A DNA stretch of 24,889 nt from Natronohydrobacter sp. (GTDB lineage Bacteria > Pseudomonadota > Alphaproteobacteria > Rhodobacterales > Rhodobacteraceae): positions 1 to 24,889 of the forward strand of contig SKSL01000020.1 of assembly GCA_007123015.1 (NCBI GenBank), given 5' to 3'. Position numbers and translations under genes: made by a program. Below the pieces are notes generated by a model, which was not told the DNA's origin, made no database searches, and saw only the letters and a program-made list of their open reading frames with translations. Shown piece after piece: positions 14,333-22,603 of the stretch. Position 1 is the first letter of the stretch. Each line of letters opens with the position of its first letter.

Positions 14333-14800
14333 GTGCTGGGCAAGATACTTCCGCTTCTTCTGATTGTCGCTGGAATTGCAGGGGGCATTGGGTCGGGCCT
14401 ATATTTGCGACCGGATCCCCCTTCTGACGACGCGATAGCTGCAGCGCCTGATATACCGCTGCCTGCGGGTGAAACGATGACGAGTTTCGAATTCCCCAAC
14501 CAGTTCATGGTGCCGCTGGTCGTAGAAGGTCGCATCACCGGCACCATGGTACTGAAGCTTGCACTTGAAATCCCAGACAGCCAGCATGCAGCCATCGCGG
14601 CCAATGCAGCCCGGCTGCGCGATGCGCTTTTACAAGTCATGTTCGACCACGCCAATTCCGGTGGCTTCGAAGGCACCTTCACTGATCACAGCAAGCTTGG
14701 CGTTCTGCGCCGTGCCTTGCTGGAAGCTTCCGTAAAGATCACCGGGCCCGGCACGGTCAGTCGCGTTTTGATCACGGATATCCTGCGAACAGGGGCTTGA
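14333..14800 (+). CDS. FliL-like flagellar basal-body-associated membrane protein
   Basis: Protein of 155 residues with one N-terminal membrane helix (about 4-25) and a periplasmic domain. The pattern FEFPNQFMVPLVVEGRITGT, then a long helix with LRDALLQVMFDHANSGGF and a C-terminal strand SRVLITDI, fits the alphaproteobacterial FliL family, which sits around the motor and stator. The start is GTG at 14333, with AGGAG nine bases before it. It follows flgH by 24 bases and closes the run of recognisable basal-body genes on this strand. Assignment to FliL is by resemblance and position; the family is poorly conserved. Confidence 0.65.
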   Translation: MLGKILPLLLIVAGIAGGIGSGLYLRPDPPSDDAIAAAPDIPLPAGETMTSFEFPNQFMVPLVVEGRITGTMVLKLALEIPDSQHAAIAANAARLRDALLQVMFDHANSGGFEGTFTDHSKLGVLRRALLEASVKITGPGTVSRVLITDILRTGA

Positions 14801-14860
14801 CCTTGATCCGGCGCTCGCTCAGCCTGTCTCGGACCGGACCTATCGCAACAGGAAAGATTT

Positions 14861-16138
14861 ATGCCCAACGATGCCAATGCCTTCAGCAGTTCCGACACTT
14901 CGGCCGCGCTCGATCCCGGCTATCTGGACCCGCTTGCAGAACTGGCCGTGCGCGTTGGGCTCAATCTGCAACCGGGGCAGGATCTGGTGATGACCACACC
15001 ACTTGCAGCCTTGCCACTTGCGCGGGCGATCGCACGCGCGGCCTACAAGGCTGACGGGGGGCTGGTCACACCGATCATTACTGATTCGCAGATGACGATT
15101 GCCCGGTTTCAACTGGGCAGTGACGACAGTTTGAACCGCGCGCCGGTTTGGCTGTATGAAGGGATGGCGCGCGCATTCGAGGGCGGCGCTGCCCGGCTGG
15201 CCCTGGTGGGTGACGACCCGATGTTATTGGCCGAACAATCACCCGAGAAACTTGGCATTGCCAATCGTGCCAATTCCGAAGCCTATCGTCCGGCGCTCGC
15301 AGCGATCGCCGGATTCCAGATAAACTGGTCGATCATCCCCTGTCCGACACTGGATTGGGCCGCACGGATGTTCCCGGAACTTCCTGCGGCAGATGCGCTG
15401 GCGCGCCTGAGTGCCGCAATAGCGAAGACGGCGCGGCTGGACCAGCCTGATCCTGTGGCCGCTTGGAAGGCGCATAATGCGGAACTGGCAGAGCGTTGCG
15501 CGATGCTCAATGCAGCCCGTTTCGATGCCTTGCATTTCCGGGGTCCCGGCACGGATCTGCGGGTCGGTCTGGCTGACGGGCATTTCTGGCAAGGCGGCGC
15601 GTCTGTCGCGCGCAATGGCGTGGAATGCAATCCGAACATCCCGACCGAAGAAGTGTTTACCACACCGCATGCCGCACGCGTGGACGGGTATGTCCGCGCG
15701 ACAAAACCACTTTCCCATATGGGCAGCCTGATCGAAGAAATCGAGATGCGCTTCGAAAATGGGCAGGCCGTTTCCGCCAAGGCCGTGCGCGGTCAGGATG
15801 TCTTGCGCGAGATGCTGGCGACAGATCCCGGCGCAGCGCGGCTTGGCGAAGTGGCGCTGGTGCCGCATGGCGCGCCTGTGTCGCAAACAGGGTTGCTTTA
15901 CTATAATACGCTCTTTGATGAAAACGCCGCCTCGCATATCGCAATGGGGCAGTGCTATGCGTCTTGCTTTCAGGATGGCGCAACACTCTCAGAAGATGAC
16001 ATCGCAGGACGCGGCGGCAATTCCAGCCTGATCCATGTCGACTGGATGATCGGGTCTGACCTTATGGATGTGGATGGGGTGCATGCAGGGAGCGATCCGG
16101 TCGCGCTGATGCGTCATGGAGAGTGGGTCCGTCGCTGA
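14861..16138 (+). CDS. Aminopeptidase, M29 (thermophilic aminopeptidase T) family
   Basis: Protein of 425 residues of the M29 metallo-aminopeptidase family, cytoplasmic, two metal ions expected. Family motifs seen are NPNIPTEEVFTTPH (glutamate ligand), RLGEVALVPHGAPVS (second glutamate), LYYNTLFDENAASHIAMGQ (with a histidine ligand) and SLIHVDWMIGSDLMDVDG (H and D ligands). Length is usual for the family (about 410-420). AGGAAA lies just before the ATG. It is on the same strand as the flagellar operon, 60 bases after the FliL-like gene, and overlaps tail to tail (25 bases) with the FliJ-like gene. No flagellar role is known for it. Confidence 0.88.
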   Translation: MPNDANAFSSSDTSAALDPGYLDPLAELAVRVGLNLQPGQDLVMTTPLAALPLARAIARAAYKADGGLVTPIITDSQMTIARFQLGSDDSLNRAPVWLYEGMARAFEGGAARLALVGDDPMLLAEQSPEKLGIANRANSEAYRPALAAIAGFQINWSIIPCPTLDWAARMFPELPAADALARLSAAIAKTARLDQPDPVAAWKAHNAELAERCAMLNAARFDALHFRGPGTDLRVGLADGHFWQGGASVARNGVECNPNIPTEEVFTTPHAARVDGYVRATKPLSHMGSLIEEIEMRFENGQAVSAKAVRGQDVLREMLATDPGAARLGEVALVPHGAPVSQTGLLYYNTLFDENAASHIAMGQCYASCFQDGATLSEDDIAGRGGNSSLIHVDWMIGSDLMDVDGVHAGSDPVALMRHGEWVRR

Positions 16139-16458
16139 TCAAGACGCGCAACAAGCTTTTCCAGCGCATCAGCCCTTCCAAAACTTTTTGCCGTGCGTGA
16201 TTTCTGGTTAAGCATCTGCGCTGTTTGTTGCGCAAGGGCCTGATTCAAACACAGTCGCTGGGCATTCGTCCAAGCAAGATGTGCTTGTCGCACAGCAAAC
16301 AGGGCGGGATCGCTGACCAGCGGCTGCGGTCGTGAAAGCTGGTCGCACTTGGCTTGAGTCTCGGTTCGGGCCTGGGCCAGTTTGTTCAGTTGTGCCATGT
16401 CGCAGTCACGCTGCAACTGGGCAATACGGCAAAGTCGCTGCAAACGATGATCTGTCAT
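16114..16458 (-). CDS. FliJ-like small helical protein at the end of the flhA-fliR-flhB operon
   Basis: Protein of 114 residues, almost entirely predicted helix and rich in Gln, Ala, Leu and Arg. A first heptad-like helix (RLQRLCRIAQLQRDCDMAQL and on) and a second (LNQALAQQTAQMLNQKSRTA, then DALEKLVARLDQRR) would form an antiparallel coiled coil as in FliJ. It starts in an ATGA overlap with flhB, so it is translationally coupled to an export-gate gene. The next upstream ATG (16464) is two codons longer and less likely. A FliJ role (escort/ATPase stalk) is inferred from architecture and position, not from a clear sequence signature. Its tail overlaps the convergent aminopeptidase gene by 25 bases. 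Confidence 0.6.
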   Translation of the reverse strand: MTDHRLQRLCRIAQLQRDCDMAQLNKLAQARTETQAKCDQLSRPQPLVSDPALFAVRQAHLAWTNAQRLCLNQALAQQTAQMLNQKSRTAKSFGRADALEKLVARLDQRRTHSP

Positions 16459-17543
16459 GACCACTGTCCCTTTTCAGCTTTTTTGCGCATGGCTTCGGCA
16501 AAACGGATCGCCGCAGCGGCTGGCGCGAAATGCTCGTGTCTGATGGCATGACCGATATCGACACTGGCATGAAGGGCCCGGGCCGTGATCGGATCGGAAT
16601 GGATCGGAACATTGGCGGCGCCGGCCACTTCTCGGATGCGGGCGGCCATTAGATCGACACCTTTGGCCACGCAGACAGGCGCACCGGAGTCAGAAGGGGA
16701 CCATTTCAACGCGACTGCGTAATGTGTGGGATTGACGATCACAACCGAGGCTTCGGGCACATCGGCCAACATCTGATTATTGGCAATCTCGCGCCCGCGT
16801 CGCCGCCGCTCGCCCTTGGCATGCGGGTCCCCTTCGGCGCGCTTCATCTCGTCGCGCATTTCTTTATGCGACATGCGGTTTTTGCGCAGATGTTCGGCGC
16901 GTTGCCAGAAAAAATCAATCGCGCCGATGACCATGTTGACCACGAAGACAAGCGCGAGGAACTTGACAAGAAGTTGCATCAATTCGCGCGCGGCCAAGCC
17001 GGGTGAAAGCTGCATCGTCAACAGCACCATTGGCAGATGGTGCATGAGAAACAGCCACAGCACAGTGGAGATGACCAACAGTTTCACAGTGCTTTTCGCA
17101 AATTCAAACAGGCCATTGCGTCCGAATTTGTTCTTCGCATTGCTGATCGGATTGATACGGCTTGCTTTAAATGTAAGCTTTTCGGGTGCGAAGATCACCA
17201 CGCGTTGGGCAAAGAGCGCGGCCCAGACCATCAGAAAGGGAATTGCGAGCAAAGGCATCAGGGCCAAGACCACAGCCCCGATCATGCCACCGACAACTGG
17301 CGGTGCATGTGAAACGATCTGCGCGGACAGGGTTTCGGAATGGAAAAGAAACGCCATTGTAATGCTGCCCAGGCGCTCTAACGTCGTCGGGCCCAGAGTG
17401 ATCGCCGCAAGCAACAGCCCGAGATAGGCCGCAGAGGTGTTGATATCGCTTGAGCGCGGGACCTCGCCCTTGCGTCTTTGCTCGTCGAGCTTGCGCTCTG
17501 TGGGCTCGAATTCCTTTGCACCACTCTGGTCTTCCTCGCTCAT
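16455..17543 (-). CDS. flhB: Flagellar export switch protein FlhB
   Basis: Protein of 362 residues of the inner-membrane export apparatus that switches substrate specificity from rod/hook to filament. Four membrane helices occupy about residues 38-210. The cytoplasmic C-domain follows, with the autocleavage motif NPTH at 271-274 (cleavage between N271 and P272). The N-terminal EPTERKLDEQRRKGEVPRS and the linker MSHKEMRDEMKRAEGDPH are standard. It overlaps fliR by four bases upstream and the FliJ-like gene by four bases downstream. Confidence 0.97.
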   Translation of the reverse strand: MSEEDQSGAKEFEPTERKLDEQRRKGEVPRSSDINTSAAYLGLLLAAITLGPTTLERLGSITMAFLFHSETLSAQIVSHAPPVVGGMIGAVVLALMPLLAIPFLMVWAALFAQRVVIFAPEKLTFKASRINPISNAKNKFGRNGLFEFAKSTVKLLVISTVLWLFLMHHLPMVLLTMQLSPGLAARELMQLLVKFLALVFVVNMVIGAIDFFWQRAEHLRKNRMSHKEMRDEMKRAEGDPHAKGERRRRGREIANNQMLADVPEASVVIVNPTHYAVALKWSPSDSGAPVCVAKGVDLMAARIREVAGAANVPIHSDPITARALHASVDIGHAIRHEHFAPAAAAIRFAEAMRKKAEKGQWS

Positions 17544-18331
17544 GGCAACGGTCCTGTCGGATCGGCGATGAAATCGCCGAACCTGTCATGCCAGAGCGGC
17601 AGCATCAGGGGGGCGGTCAGAAGCAAGATCGCCAATCCGGCCCATGTGATTGCAGGCGCGCCAACGAAAGCAACCATAAGCTGTGGCATGGCCTTGTTGA
17701 TGGCGCCAAGGGCGACATAGAACAGAAGCGACAGAATGACGAAAGGCATGGCCAAAGTGAAGGCCAGGCTGAAGGCGCGCACTGTCTGCGCAAGGCCCCA
17801 TTCCGCAAGAGACGCGGCATCGGGGAAACGCGCGGGCGGGAAGACCGAGTAGGACAGGATGATCAGCTCTGCGAGCGTGACATGCAGTCCGGCGGTCACA
17901 GCAAGGGCAAGTCCGGCCATGACAAGGACTTGCGCCATGGCAGGTTGCGGATCGACACCTGCACCGCCAAAGAATTGCGACAAGGATGTCGCTTGCGCGG
18001 CCATGGTGCCCGCGATTTGCAGCGCCATGATGAACAGACGCAATCCGATGCCCAGAGCCAGGCCCGCGACGGCCTCGGCCATGACAAGTGCGAGTAAGGG
18101 CCCGGGCGCGGTGGGGGCAGGCGGCATCACTGGGGCAAGTGCGGGCGCTGTGATCGCTGTGAAGGCAAAGGTCAGCACCAGGCGGATACGGCCCGGAACA
18201 ACCTGTTCGCCAAAAGCTGGCACCAGCGCCATCATCGCGCCGATGCGGACAAAGACACCAAATCCCAGAGCGATGATCGACATCAGATCATCATGCATGT
18301 CCAGAAGGGGGGTGAAGATGTCAAGGATCAT
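17540..18331 (-). CDS. fliR: Flagellar export gate protein FliR
   Basis: Protein of 263 residues with about six hydrophobic helices, part of the FliPQR core gate. Recognisable stretches are FGVFVRIGAMMALVPAFGE, MAEAVAGLALGIGLRL, QIAGTMAAQATSLSQFFGG (the conserved GxxIAxQxGL-like region), FSLAFTLAMPFVILSLL and GAINKAMPQLMV. Length is normal. Its start overlaps the flhA stop and its stop overlaps the flhB start, each as ATGA, so the three gate proteins are probably translated in step. Confidence 0.95.
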   Translation of the reverse strand: MILDIFTPLLDMHDDLMSIIALGFGVFVRIGAMMALVPAFGEQVVPGRIRLVLTFAFTAITAPALAPVMPPAPTAPGPLLALVMAEAVAGLALGIGLRLFIMALQIAGTMAAQATSLSQFFGGAGVDPQPAMAQVLVMAGLALAVTAGLHVTLAELIILSYSVFPPARFPDAASLAEWGLAQTVRAFSLAFTLAMPFVILSLLFYVALGAINKAMPQLMVAFVGAPAITWAGLAILLLTAPLMLPLWHDRFGDFIADPTGPLP

Positions 18332-20415
18332 GCCGGGATCGACCCCACAAGCGCCGGGCGGGCCTCGATACCGATTTCTTCATAGGACAGAACTGCAGCC
18401 ATCAGGCCCTTTGCTGTCAGGGCTGTGCGCAGAAACCGGCGGCGCCGGGCAGAGCAGACCAGAGCCGCGTTGACGCCGTCGCGGCTCAGTTCGGCGAGTT
18501 TCTGCGCGATCCGGTCTGTGAGCCGCGTGAAATCTTCAGGCGGCAGGGCCACGTCCGTCGCACCGACATCGCCCGAAAGCTGATAGCTGGCGAAGATTTC
18601 TTCCCAATCCGGGGAAAGCTGCAGCAGTGGCAAGGTTCCGTCATCACGTTTCAGCGGCGCGATCAGCTGGAAGCCCAGCCGCTGGCGGACATGCTCGCAC
18701 ACGGCCTCGGGGCCATGCAGGACCATGCGCACTTCGGACATGGCTTCCAAGATCAGCGGCAGGTTGCGGATCGAGACACGCTCATCGAGCAACAGGCGCA
18801 GTACGCCCAGAAGCAGTTCCAACGGAACCTTGTCGGGGATCAGATCATTGAGCAGGCGTTTATTGGCCTCGGCCCGGGTGGTGTCGGACAGGCTGGTGAC
18901 TTCATCCAGAAGACGGTTCAGGCTTTTATAGGTCAGCAGCCGCGCGAAGTTGGATTTCAGGATTTCCAGAAGATGCGTGGCCAGAACCTCGACCGGGCTG
19001 ACGACTGTGTTGCCTGCAAGCGCCGCATCTTCCTGCAGCGCCGGATCAATCCAGCGGGCTGGGGCCTGATAGACAGGTTCCTTGACATCCTCACCGTCCA
19101 GTGTCGTCGGCATGTCATCCTGCACCAATGCAAGCATCTTGTTCGGGCGCAGCCTGTCGCGGGCCTGTTCGACACCATGGATCAGGACGGTATAACATCC
19201 CTCGGGCAAGACGGGATCATCGGTCAGCCGGATCTCGGGCAGGATAAGGCCGAATTCGCGCGCCACATGGTTGCGGATATTCGAGATGCGGCCATCCAGC
19301 CCGAGCGCCGGATCAAGGACCATCGGCACCAGATCAGGGGCGAATTTGACGTGGATTTCATCCAGATCCAGCACATCACCCATGCTAAGGCGGGGTGGTT
19401 CCGGCAAAGTGTCGGGGATGGCGGCCTGTTCAGCGGCGACCTGGGTGATCTTGCGGCGCGCGAGCCCCGCGAGCCCAAGCAAAAGCACCGCCCCGATCAC
19501 GAAAGGCACGAAGGGCAGGCCGGGCACGAAGGCAAAGAGCGCCAGCATCAGACCGACTGTGGCCAGAGCAGACGGGTAGCGGCCCAGTTGATCGAAAAGC
19601 TGCAGATCGGTCGCGCCATTGGCACCACCGCGCGCAAGCAGAAGCGCGGCGGCAATCGAGATGATCACTGCCGGGATCTGGCTGACCAGACCATCGCCTA
19701 CTGTCAGGATCGCATAGGTTTCAAAGGCCGCGCCCAGCGACATGCCATGCATCATGGTGCCGTTGATCAGCCCCATGACGATATTGAGAAGCGTGATCAG
19801 CAGACCCGCGATGGCATCGCCCTTGACAAATTTTGACGCACCATCAAGCGAGCCGTAGAAATTTGTCTCGGATTGTTCGGTTTCACGGCGGCGCTTGGCT
19901 TCCTGATGGTCGATGGCCCCGGCGGCCATGTCGCTGTCGATCGCAAGCTGTTTGCCGGGCATCCCGTCAAGCGCAAAGCGGGCACCGACTTCGGCCATGC
20001 GGCCCGCGCCCTTGGTGATGACGATGAAATTGACGATCAGCAGGACCAGAAAGATCACGACACCCAGAAAGATCGAGCCGGACATGACGAAACTGGCGAA
20101 GCCTTCGATCACACCACCGGCTGCATGAGTGCCAGTGTGCCCCTCGCCAATGATCAGCTTGGTGGATGAGACATTAAGCGACAGGCGCAGCATCAGCGAG
20201 GCCAGCAACACAGTCGGAAAGATCGAGAAATCAAGCGGGCGCTGGATGAAAAGCGTGACAGTGAACATCAGGATCGCCAGCGCGAAACTGGCCGCCAGCC
20301 CCAGATCGAGCATCCAGGCCGGGATTGGCAGGATCATCATGACGATCACGGCCATCAGGGCCAGGGCCAGCAGGATGGTGGGCTTGAACAGATCCTGAGC
20401 GCTGATGAATGTCAT
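18328..20415 (-). CDS. flhA: Flagellar export apparatus protein FlhA
   Basis: Protein of 695 residues forming the nonameric export ring. The N-terminal half is membrane-embedded (about eight helices, residues 10-320). The FHIPEP-family signature is present as RMAEVGARFALDGMPGKQLA, followed by the conserved cytoplasmic loop with QEAKRRRETEQSETNFYGSL. The C-terminal half is the soluble docking domain (LTYKSLNRLLDEVTSLSD, LLLDERVSIRNLPLILEAM). I chose the ATG at 20415 because it begins the conserved MTFISAQDLFKPT and overlaps the transglycosylase stop as ATGA; a reading extended to 20757 is in the wrong frame of that gene and not FlhA-like. Confidence 0.97.
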   Translation of the reverse strand: MTFISAQDLFKPTILLALALMAVIVMMILPIPAWMLDLGLAASFALAILMFTVTLFIQRPLDFSIFPTVLLASLMLRLSLNVSSTKLIIGEGHTGTHAAGGVIEGFASFVMSGSIFLGVVIFLVLLIVNFIVITKGAGRMAEVGARFALDGMPGKQLAIDSDMAAGAIDHQEAKRRRETEQSETNFYGSLDGASKFVKGDAIAGLLITLLNIVMGLINGTMMHGMSLGAAFETYAILTVGDGLVSQIPAVIISIAAALLLARGGANGATDLQLFDQLGRYPSALATVGLMLALFAFVPGLPFVPFVIGAVLLLGLAGLARRKITQVAAEQAAIPDTLPEPPRLSMGDVLDLDEIHVKFAPDLVPMVLDPALGLDGRISNIRNHVAREFGLILPEIRLTDDPVLPEGCYTVLIHGVEQARDRLRPNKMLALVQDDMPTTLDGEDVKEPVYQAPARWIDPALQEDAALAGNTVVSPVEVLATHLLEILKSNFARLLTYKSLNRLLDEVTSLSDTTRAEANKRLLNDLIPDKVPLELLLGVLRLLLDERVSIRNLPLILEAMSEVRMVLHGPEAVCEHVRQRLGFQLIAPLKRDDGTLPLLQLSPDWEEIFASYQLSGDVGATDVALPPEDFTRLTDRIAQKLAELSRDGVNAALVCSARRRRFLRTALTAKGLMAAVLSYEEIGIEARPALVGSIPA

Positions 20416-21131
20416 GGTTGGGCCATAAGCTGGATGAAAGGTCGCGCAGCGCTGTCTTGCAGCGGCACCAGTGAACCAAGCCTTGCCGCGCCTGCAGGCT
20501 GGAGCAGGTTGAAGCTGTTCCAGCGCGATGCGGCGGGAGCGTGGGCATGATCCATGTTGCGCGCCGTCCCGCGTAGCGCGCGGAAACGCATGATATAGCG
20601 CGCAGCCAATGCGGGCGTTCCGGAATGATACGCGCCTGCTGCGGCTTCCCAGGTGCCATGGCGCGCCTTGTGTCGGCGCAGCAGGCGGGCGGCGTAATCG
20701 GCATTGGACACCGGGTCGATCATTGCATCCAGTGTCGCGAAATTTTGACCATGCCAATGATAGTTGATCTGAAAACAGCCCAGATCGATATTGCGCCGCC
20801 CCTGTTCGATCTGGTTTCGGACTTGCGCCAGGGCGGCTGCGCGCGTGTCAGGCCAATAGCCCGGCCCGCCCATGTTCAGCGCCCATGGCCATGGTTCAAG
20901 CTGTCCGTTGCGGCTGCGGCCCGTTTCGACCAGCGCGATGGTGCGCAGCACATCGAGCGGCACATCATGGCGCTGCGCGGCCTGGCGGGCAGCAGCATCA
21001 CAGAGCAGCGCCGGATTGGCTGCGCGTGACAACAAGGGCCAGACCAGAATACTGATGATGATCGCTGTTGCTGTCATCATGCAGGACCATTGCGCCCATT
21101 TGCGGGCTTTACGGGGCAGGGGATCAGACAT
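20412..21131 (-). CDS. Lytic transglycosylase (SLT domain), flagellar operon; SltF-like candidate
   Basis: Protein of 239 residues with an N-terminal signal/anchor helix (about 22-36, TAIIISILVWPLL) and an SLT-type peptidoglycan lytic transglycosylase domain. The catalytic glutamate is E69 in IALVETGR; further SLT motifs are LGCFQINYHWHG and AGAYHSGTP. It cleaves murein glycan chains in the periplasm. Being the first gene of an operon with flhA, fliR and flhB and overlapping flhA by four bases, it probably opens the wall for the flagellar rod, as SltF does in Rhodobacter sphaeroides, where FlgJ lacks a muramidase domain (established). Start at 21131 follows GAGAGG; ATGs at 21143 and 21155 are alternatives. 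Confidence 0.85.
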   Translation of the reverse strand: MSDPLPRKARKWAQWSCMMTATAIIISILVWPLLSRAANPALLCDAAARQAAQRHDVPLDVLRTIALVETGRSRNGQLEPWPWALNMGGPGYWPDTRAAALAQVRNQIEQGRRNIDLGCFQINYHWHGQNFATLDAMIDPVSNADYAARLLRRHKARHGTWEAAAGAYHSGTPALAARYIMRFRALRGTARNMDHAHAPAASRWNSFNLLQPAGAARLGSLVPLQDSAARPFIQLMAQP

Positions 21132-21217
21132 GGCGCCTCTCATGCAGATCGGCACGCTTCTGGTGCCAGTGCCCTGATAGACCCTGATTCTGGTTTATAA
21201 TCTGTAAGCGCGCGCGC

Positions 21218-22558
21218 TCAGATCGGGTCCAACAGCGCAAGGATCTGATCAAGATGCAGCGCAAGCGCGATCCCGCCCGCGAACAGGGCGAATATCGACC
21301 AGATCAGGTCATGGCGCTTGTCCCAGACCCCCATCTGATGGGCGAAGCGGGCCATGAAGGGATAGGCGATCACGGCGGCCAGCGCCTGACCGGCCAGCGC
21401 ACCGGGCAGCCCTGCGAATGCGACACCTGCAATGAACAGGCCCAGATGCAGACTGGCACGCAGGGCCATCATCTCGAAGAACCGTCGCGACTCGCCGCGT
21501 GCCAGGGCCGCTTGATCATAGGTCAGGGTGACCAGCGGCACCAGACTGGCCGCAGCGATCATCACCATGATTGGCCCGGCCAGCGTGTAGCGGTCATCAT
21601 AGAGCACCCCGATAAGCCAGGGACCGATCAGGGCCAACAGGAACAAGAGCGCCGCGATGCCCCCGGTCAGCCCCATGCGCATGCGGCGGATGCGGTGGTT
21701 TTGCGCGGCGTCGGACATGCTTTCACGATAGGCCGGGATCAGCAGCCGTCCGATCAGTGCAGTGCCCAGCATCATCGGGAAAGAAGCCAGAAACCAGGCG
21801 ATATTGTAGATCCCGAGCCCCTCGATGCTGAGCGCGCGACCCAAAACTGCACGGTCGCCCTGCGCGATCAGGAAGGCAAAGGCCGAAGACAGCATGATCC
21901 AGCCGCCGAAGGTCAGCAGCGTGCGCGCGCAGTCAGGATCCCAGCGCAGCCGGTTGCCAAAGCCTGCGAGATACATCCATTCGAGCACAAGTTTCACCAA
22001 AGCGGTCGCAAGCCCGCCCCAGACCAGCGCCCAGACACTGCCTGTCGCCCAGGCCAATGCAATCATCAGCACGATTCCAACGATCTGTGCGGCCAGTTCG
22101 ATGATGACGATACGGCCCAGCACCAGATGGCGTTGCGCTGTGTAGATGCCGGTCGGGGCCAGACCGGACAGGATCAGGGCCAGCGCCCCCACAGGGATGA
22201 TCTGGATCAGTTCCGGCGCTGCGTAAAATTGCGCGGCAGGCCAGGCCAGCGCGCAGGCAAGAAGCCAGAGCACGAAACCGCGCGCGACATTCAGCGTCCA
22301 GGCCGTGTTCAGGAAATCAGGATCATCACCGCGCGGATTGCCCATTATGGATTGCTGCACGCCTGTATCTGACAAAAGCTGCAGCCCCATCAGGATCATG
22401 GTCAGCAGCGCCATCAGCCCGAAAGCTTCGGGGAACAAGAGCCGCGCAAGGATCAGGTTTGACCCGAAGCGCAGCGCTTGTGCGATCACGAAGCCGCCCG
22501 AAGTCAGGGCGGCCCCGCGCATCAGGCGGGTCATCAGGGGCAGAGTGGTCTGGTTCAT
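21218..22558 (-). CDS. Polysaccharide/lipid-linked oligosaccharide flippase, Wzx-like (MOP superfamily)
   Basis: Integral membrane protein of 446 residues with roughly 12-14 helices. It resembles Wzx/RfbX and lipopolysaccharide-biosynthesis flippases of the MOP superfamily. The N-terminal pattern RLMRGAALTSGGFVIAQALR, LARLLFPEAFGLMAL and LLSDTGVQQSIM is characteristic of this family (ARLLxPexfGlmal). It would move undecaprenyl-linked sugars across the inner membrane for surface polysaccharide or LPS. The ATG at 22558 has AGGGA at good spacing; a reading to 22579 is longer by seven codons. No glycosyltransferase or polymerase lies beside it, so its substrate cannot be guessed. It starts 45 bases after the kynU stop on the same strand. 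Confidence 0.82.
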   Translation of the reverse strand: MNQTTLPLMTRLMRGAALTSGGFVIAQALRFGSNLILARLLFPEAFGLMALLTMILMGLQLLSDTGVQQSIMGNPRGDDPDFLNTAWTLNVARGFVLWLLACALAWPAAQFYAAPELIQIIPVGALALILSGLAPTGIYTAQRHLVLGRIVIIELAAQIVGIVLMIALAWATGSVWALVWGGLATALVKLVLEWMYLAGFGNRLRWDPDCARTLLTFGGWIMLSSAFAFLIAQGDRAVLGRALSIEGLGIYNIAWFLASFPMMLGTALIGRLLIPAYRESMSDAAQNHRIRRMRMGLTGGIAALLFLLALIGPWLIGVLYDDRYTLAGPIMVMIAAASLVPLVTLTYDQAALARGESRRFFEMMALRASLHLGLFIAGVAFAGLPGALAGQALAAVIAYPFMARFAHQMGVWDKRHDLIWSIFALFAGGIALALHLDQILALLDPI

Positions 22559-22603
22559 GCGCGCAGTCCCTGGCCGCAAAAGACGGCGATCCTGTGGCAG
22601 CGG

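Noticed and set aside
18691..19836. A 381-codon plus-strand frame opposite flhA
   Set aside because: Antisense shadow of flhA; FlhA shows its full family signature in the other strand.
20416..20757. An N-terminal extension of FlhA by 114 residues
   Set aside because: The extra residues are out-of-frame translation of the transglycosylase gene; conserved FlhA begins at 20415.
21196..21201. A perfect TATAAT on the plus strand between the flippase and transglycosylase genes
   Set aside because: There is no matching -35 at usual spacing and no plus-strand gene downstream; the reverse reading TATAAA also lacks a -35. Kept only as a note.
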